From Sphagnum compactum (lineage: Eukaryota; Bryophyta; Sphagnopsida; Sphagnales), in contig OZ234493.1 in assembly GCA_965153455.1 (NCBI GenBank), positions 14,746,213 through 14,810,212 on the forward strand: a stretch of 64,000 bases of DNA, written 5' to 3'. Numbering within the stretch: the first letter of the stretch is position 1; every line of letters starts with the position of its first letter. Positions 61,001-64,000 of this stretch are shown here, piece after piece. The notes below the pieces were generated by a model, which saw only the letters and a program-made list of their open reading frames with translations, had not been told where the DNA came from and did no database searches. The position numbers were made by a program, and so were the translations under genes.

Positions 61001-62400
61001 TCCAACAGCCCCGCTGAGCCATCTTCCTCAAGTGGCACTGTTGTGGGATTTCCTGCTACAAAGGGGTCTGACAATCCCATAAGGAGAGCAAGGGACATGT
61101 CAACAGCAAACAGGCGGCGTTGTGCCTTGGAGCGAGAGAACCGATAAAGAAAGCTGGCAAATTGGCACCAATCCCCATATGACAGGGCTCGTAAAAGCGT
61201 CAAGACGGCATCAACAGCAACTTGCCGTCCATCTGTTCTCTCAGGAGCCTTGAAGCAGAGGTAATGACAAAAAGCATTCACAGCTTCTCGCATTGAACTA
61301 GAGCCTGACCCTAAAAGTTGCTGTTTCACAAACTGCAGAGCAGCAGCTTTGACCTGTGCTTGTTGATGAGCAGTTCCTTCAGTGTGACTGAGAAGGAAAA
61401 TTGGAGAAACTGCTCGAAGAATCAGTACTACCGTGGCCAAGGGATCACCATGCACAGATGCTAGTAGGGTTTCCAGCATGGCAAACGAGAGAGACAGGAA
61501 GGATGTGGGATGTGACCAAGATGTTTGGGGGGATGAACGCCTGTGCTCCGAGTCTTCCTCCGTCCCAGATGATACTAAGAGGGGCACGTCCACCAGAAGA
61601 GCTATAAGAGCCTTCAGACTCTCCTGGTGCTCCTTGAAATGCAGCAGCTGGAGAGTGCATTGCAAACTCACCAGAACAGGCAGGACCTCCTGTGCATCCA
61701 CGGCTGCTGATGCTTCTTGGCCCTCAACGCTTGAGTCGTCTGCTAATGGTTGTTGCTGCCTTTCCTTTGAGGTCACTTTCTTCCCTTTTCTGGTTCCCTT
61801 TCTATTCCTTTCAGCAGATCCATTGCGTTTTTCAGAAGCTACATCTCTGTTGTTGCCATGGCTTTTAGTTTGTTTGCAAGAAGCTCGCACACAACGAAGG
61901 AGAGAGTTGAAAGCAACAGGGCAGAAAAGACTGTACAGCGGACAATCGGGAGCCGACAACATCCCTACATAAACTCCAGCTGCTTTAATCCCCAACCGAC
62001 CTCCTGCATCCATTCCCGTCCTCAATCCCCGCACAATTGCTTGCAAAGAAACCCGATTCTCCGCGAGTTCCTCCCACAAGCTTCCATCCAAAAAAGCACC
62101 CTCGCTACTACCACTACTACGACCATTGCCGCCCCGCCTACTGCCACTTTTCCTAGAAGACGAGAATTCAAACCCTTGTACACCAGACGATTGCCGGGCG
62201 GTTCCGGAAGATGACGCGACAGGAGGATTGCCGAAGATGCTGTAAAGCTCCAGAACAAGCGCTTCTGATAAACCTGAAGAAGAAGAAGAAGAAGACGCTA
62301 TACCAGTTTCCAACCGCCGATTTGCAACTGCACTCGTCTCCCCTTCCTCTGCCACTCTTTGCAGCAAGGAGCATATACGCTTGATCTCGTCTTCGTCCAT
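55076..62400 (-). CDS. Condensin-II complex subunit D3 (CAP-D3)
   Basis: A HEAT-repeat subunit of condensin II, which compacts chromosomes with SMC2, SMC4, CAP-G2 and CAP-H2. Thirteen coding exons on the minus strand: 62400-60677, 60557-60310, 60224-59649, 59474-59260, 58983-58366, 58265-58174, 57977-57890, 57683-57569, 57390-57261, 57014-56840, 56692-56496, 56364-55983, 55744-55076. They join without phase error into about 1742 residues. Family marks: RCLDSKAAVRKAAL (exon 2), LDNEVSLQEECLELFHELVL (exon 3), ADRVHLLQTVANVAVELP (exon 4), NNITQAMTDFFVRYP, LRDGCEVVRRQAFILLARLL and RDYVKWRG (exons 6-8, the Cnd1 region). There is a basic patch at about 190-215. The start is the first in-frame ATG, followed by MDEDEIKRIC. 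The C-terminal exons are low in complexity with several S/T-P sites, as expected of a CDK target tail. Intron 5 is GC-AG; exon 1 has two possible donors. Confidence 0.93.
58266..58365 (-). other. GC-AG intron in CAP-D3
   Basis: Exon 5 ends at TTCCAG and the intron begins GCAAGAG, the usual context (AG|GCAAG) of the rare GC donor; it ends at ...TCTTGCAG before GAGCTTGAAAGG. Removing exactly these 100 bases joins KRCIPFFFQ to ELERSGLAAVRNN in frame and restores the conserved CAP-D3 block. No GT donor nearby does so. Confidence 0.85.
62279..62297 (+). repeat. GAA/TTC microsatellite in the CAP-D3 coding exon
   Basis: Codes for most of the seven-serine run near residue 40 of CAP-D3. Length variation here would stay in frame in steps of three. 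Confidence 0.8.
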
Positions 62401-62647
62401 GTTTTCAACGGCATTCGATGCATACAATATCTAACAAACAAGCAATTGCGAACAAAACAACAGCAAGAAAAGAGAGCTTCTTCTGTGAAGCACGAGCACC
62501 CGACCTTCGCCCTGAAAAAACCCCCCGCGAAATGGGACTTCGTTCCAGCATTCCCGAACAAGTGCGTTGTTGGAAAGCGTATTTGGAAAATAGAGCCGTT
62601 GGGGTAGTGTGATCATGATGATGCTTTTTTTAAATTCAAATATTTTC

Positions 62648-62673
62648 TTCCCGCCATTCATTTTTGGCGGGAA
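62648..62673. promoter_or_regulatory. Palindromic pair of E2F sites upstream of CAP-D3
   Basis: TTCCCGCCA (62648-62656) and TGGCGGGAA (62665-62673) face each other with eight bases between them. Each is a full match to the E2F/DP consensus (TTTSSCGS or TTSSCGC forms). They lie about 250-270 bp upstream of the CAP-D3 ATG, where E2F sites occur in plant cell-cycle genes. Function is inferred from the motif and the gene's role. Confidence 0.7.
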
Positions 62674-62731
62674 CAATGAACAAGCGTCTTTTTAGTTAGT
62701 GAGATGACGACATTTTAGGCCTCTCTTTACG

Positions 62732-62945
62732 CCAGGTGAACTTTTTTTTTTTTTTTTTTTTTGGGGTCAATTTTGTGATGTTGCTCAAGTGGCAATCATC
62801 CATAAATATATATTTAGCCAAATTTGGCGATATTCAAGATATGAAATTAAAAAATCTCTTAAGTATCGGGCCTTTCATGTTGTAGGGAATTGTGACAAGT
62901 TTTGGAGATTTTTTTAAAGAAAAAAACGGGAATTTGTGAAAGAAT
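62732..62945 (+). mobile_element. hAT-like MITE (subfamily A), 3' truncated
   Basis: CAGGTGAAC and a T run (about 62741-62762) lead into 'caattttgtgatgttgctca', 'agtggcaatcatccataaat' and 'tagccaaatttggcgatatt', then 'agatatgaaatta'. The second half is decayed and the far terminus was not found. It sits about 60 bp upstream of the E2F pair. Confidence 0.6.
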
Positions 62946-64000
62946 GTTTAAAACATAGAAATTTTGAATTCACACTATATCACTTTGGATTAATGTAGGA
63001 GCTTTTGTCCCCAACGAGATGGGGTACTAAACATTGTCAAATGATTCAATACATACATATAACATATATTTATATGCATTTGCATATAGTTTGCAATGTA
63101 TGTGAATATGATGGATTTGTTTGAATTATATGGTCTCTAACTATTGAGAATATTTGCTTTTATATCTATATTTTGACATTTTTTTTACCATGGAAAACAC
63201 TTATTTTTTATTCTTTTGAATTTTTTTTTTTTTTTTTCATGTGAAGCTTAGTAACATTTTATTACTATTGTTTTTATTATTTACACATGTTTTAAAACCA
63301 CTAGTCATTTAATTCTAAACATCCGTTGAAATGCTAGCCCATGACACGACATCAAAAACATAATTAAAAATCTCACCACTTGGAATTAAAGGGTTTGTGC
63401 AAAATTTCATCGAAAATTGAACACAAAAACAAAACAAAAAGGATATTTTGTGACAAAATTCTCAAACATTTGGAATAAAAGACTCAATATCAAATAAATG
63501 CCCATTTTGATTTTTTTTCCCAACACATTTGGACTCCAAGTTCAATTTGATACATTTTTTCAATTGGGTTTTTTTACTATTTAGATAGGTTTTAAAAACT
63601 GATGGTCATTTAGTTATGAATATTTGAATGTTCAAATCTAATCGATCAAGTTTAAGTTCTTCTTCCATTGACATCAAGGAGATAACATCCATTTTAGAGT
63701 TGAAGGGGTCTATACAAAAATGAAACAATTTCTTACATATGAAATTCAAAAGTATTTCAAAATGATTGAATCGTGTGAGAGTTTTTGATTGAGAGCTTGC
63801 CTTCCAATTGTTTCCACTAATTATTGATGTTAGACATCTATGAGGTTTGCTAGCAATAAGCTTAGAAAACTTTTATTTAATTTCATTTGTTGAAGTTTAT
63901 TTCTAGAAGTTGGGTTAAAGGAAGGACTTTTTATGAAATGGTTGGCCTTATGCAACAACAAAGAATAAGAAAGTTTGTCATCTAAAAGAAAGAATACGGG
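62946..64000. other. AT-rich intergenic DNA to the window edge
   Basis: T runs near 63179 and 63220-63238. No gene, RNA or bounded element recognised. Confidence 0.5.

Noticed and set aside
1-64000. CRISPR arrays, rRNA genes, organelle DNA insertions, viral sequences
   Set aside because: No regularly spaced repeat-spacer pattern, no rRNA or organelle gene sequence, and no viral protein signature was recognised on either strand.

Overview
The window is a stretch of land-plant nuclear DNA. It has AT-rich, repeat-laden intergenic sequence in which CG dinucleotides are scarce, two spliced genes lying in GC- and CG-richer islands, short mostly GT-AG introns, and a scrap of plant-type telomere repeat (CCCTAAA). 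The two genes are a GARP/G2-like transcription factor and a condensin-II CAP-D3 subunit. CAP-D3 is longer (about 1742 residues) than my recollection of the Arabidopsis protein (about 1300), and the intergenic DNA is large and heavily decayed. A seed-free plant (lycophyte, fern or bryophyte) therefore fits, but this is a guess; the sequence does not fix the species.

Layout. Positions 1 to about 39,100 contain no gene I can support. This part is a graveyard of small DNA transposons: hAT-like MITEs with 8-bp target duplications, two copies of a MITE flanked by TAA, CACTA-type ends, two elements with long inverted repeats, a compact hairpin, a tandem pair of foldback units, one tRNA-derived SINE candidate, LTR-like termini and several minisatellites, including an 11-bp repeat. 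Composition changes sharply near 39,230, at a C-tract/G-tract pair. From there to 41,568 is a GC-rich leader or promoter block, followed by the transcription factor gene on the plus strand (41,569-45,394, seven coding exons). Positions 45,395-55,075 are again intergenic, with a cluster of four hAT-like MITEs between 48.8 and 51.9 kb. The CAP-D3 gene lies on the minus strand (stop at 55,076, start at 62,400, thirteen coding exons that join without a phase error). A palindromic pair of E2F sites lies about 250-270 bp upstream of its start codon. The last 1.3 kb is AT-rich repeat DNA.

The two genes are convergent, about 9.7 kb apart, and have no obvious functional link. One is a DNA-binding factor with EAR-type repression motifs. 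The other is a mitotic/meiotic chromosome-condensation subunit whose promoter carries the cell-cycle (E2F) signal expected for such a gene. I found no convincing new multi-gene system. The most unusual items are the hAT-like MITE families and their clustered insertions, the foldback pair at 31.9-32.6 kb, the 11-bp minisatellite, the 26.1-kb hairpin, the GC-AG intron and in-phase alternative donor in CAP-D3, and a possible alternative transcript of the GARP gene encoding little more than the DNA-binding domain.
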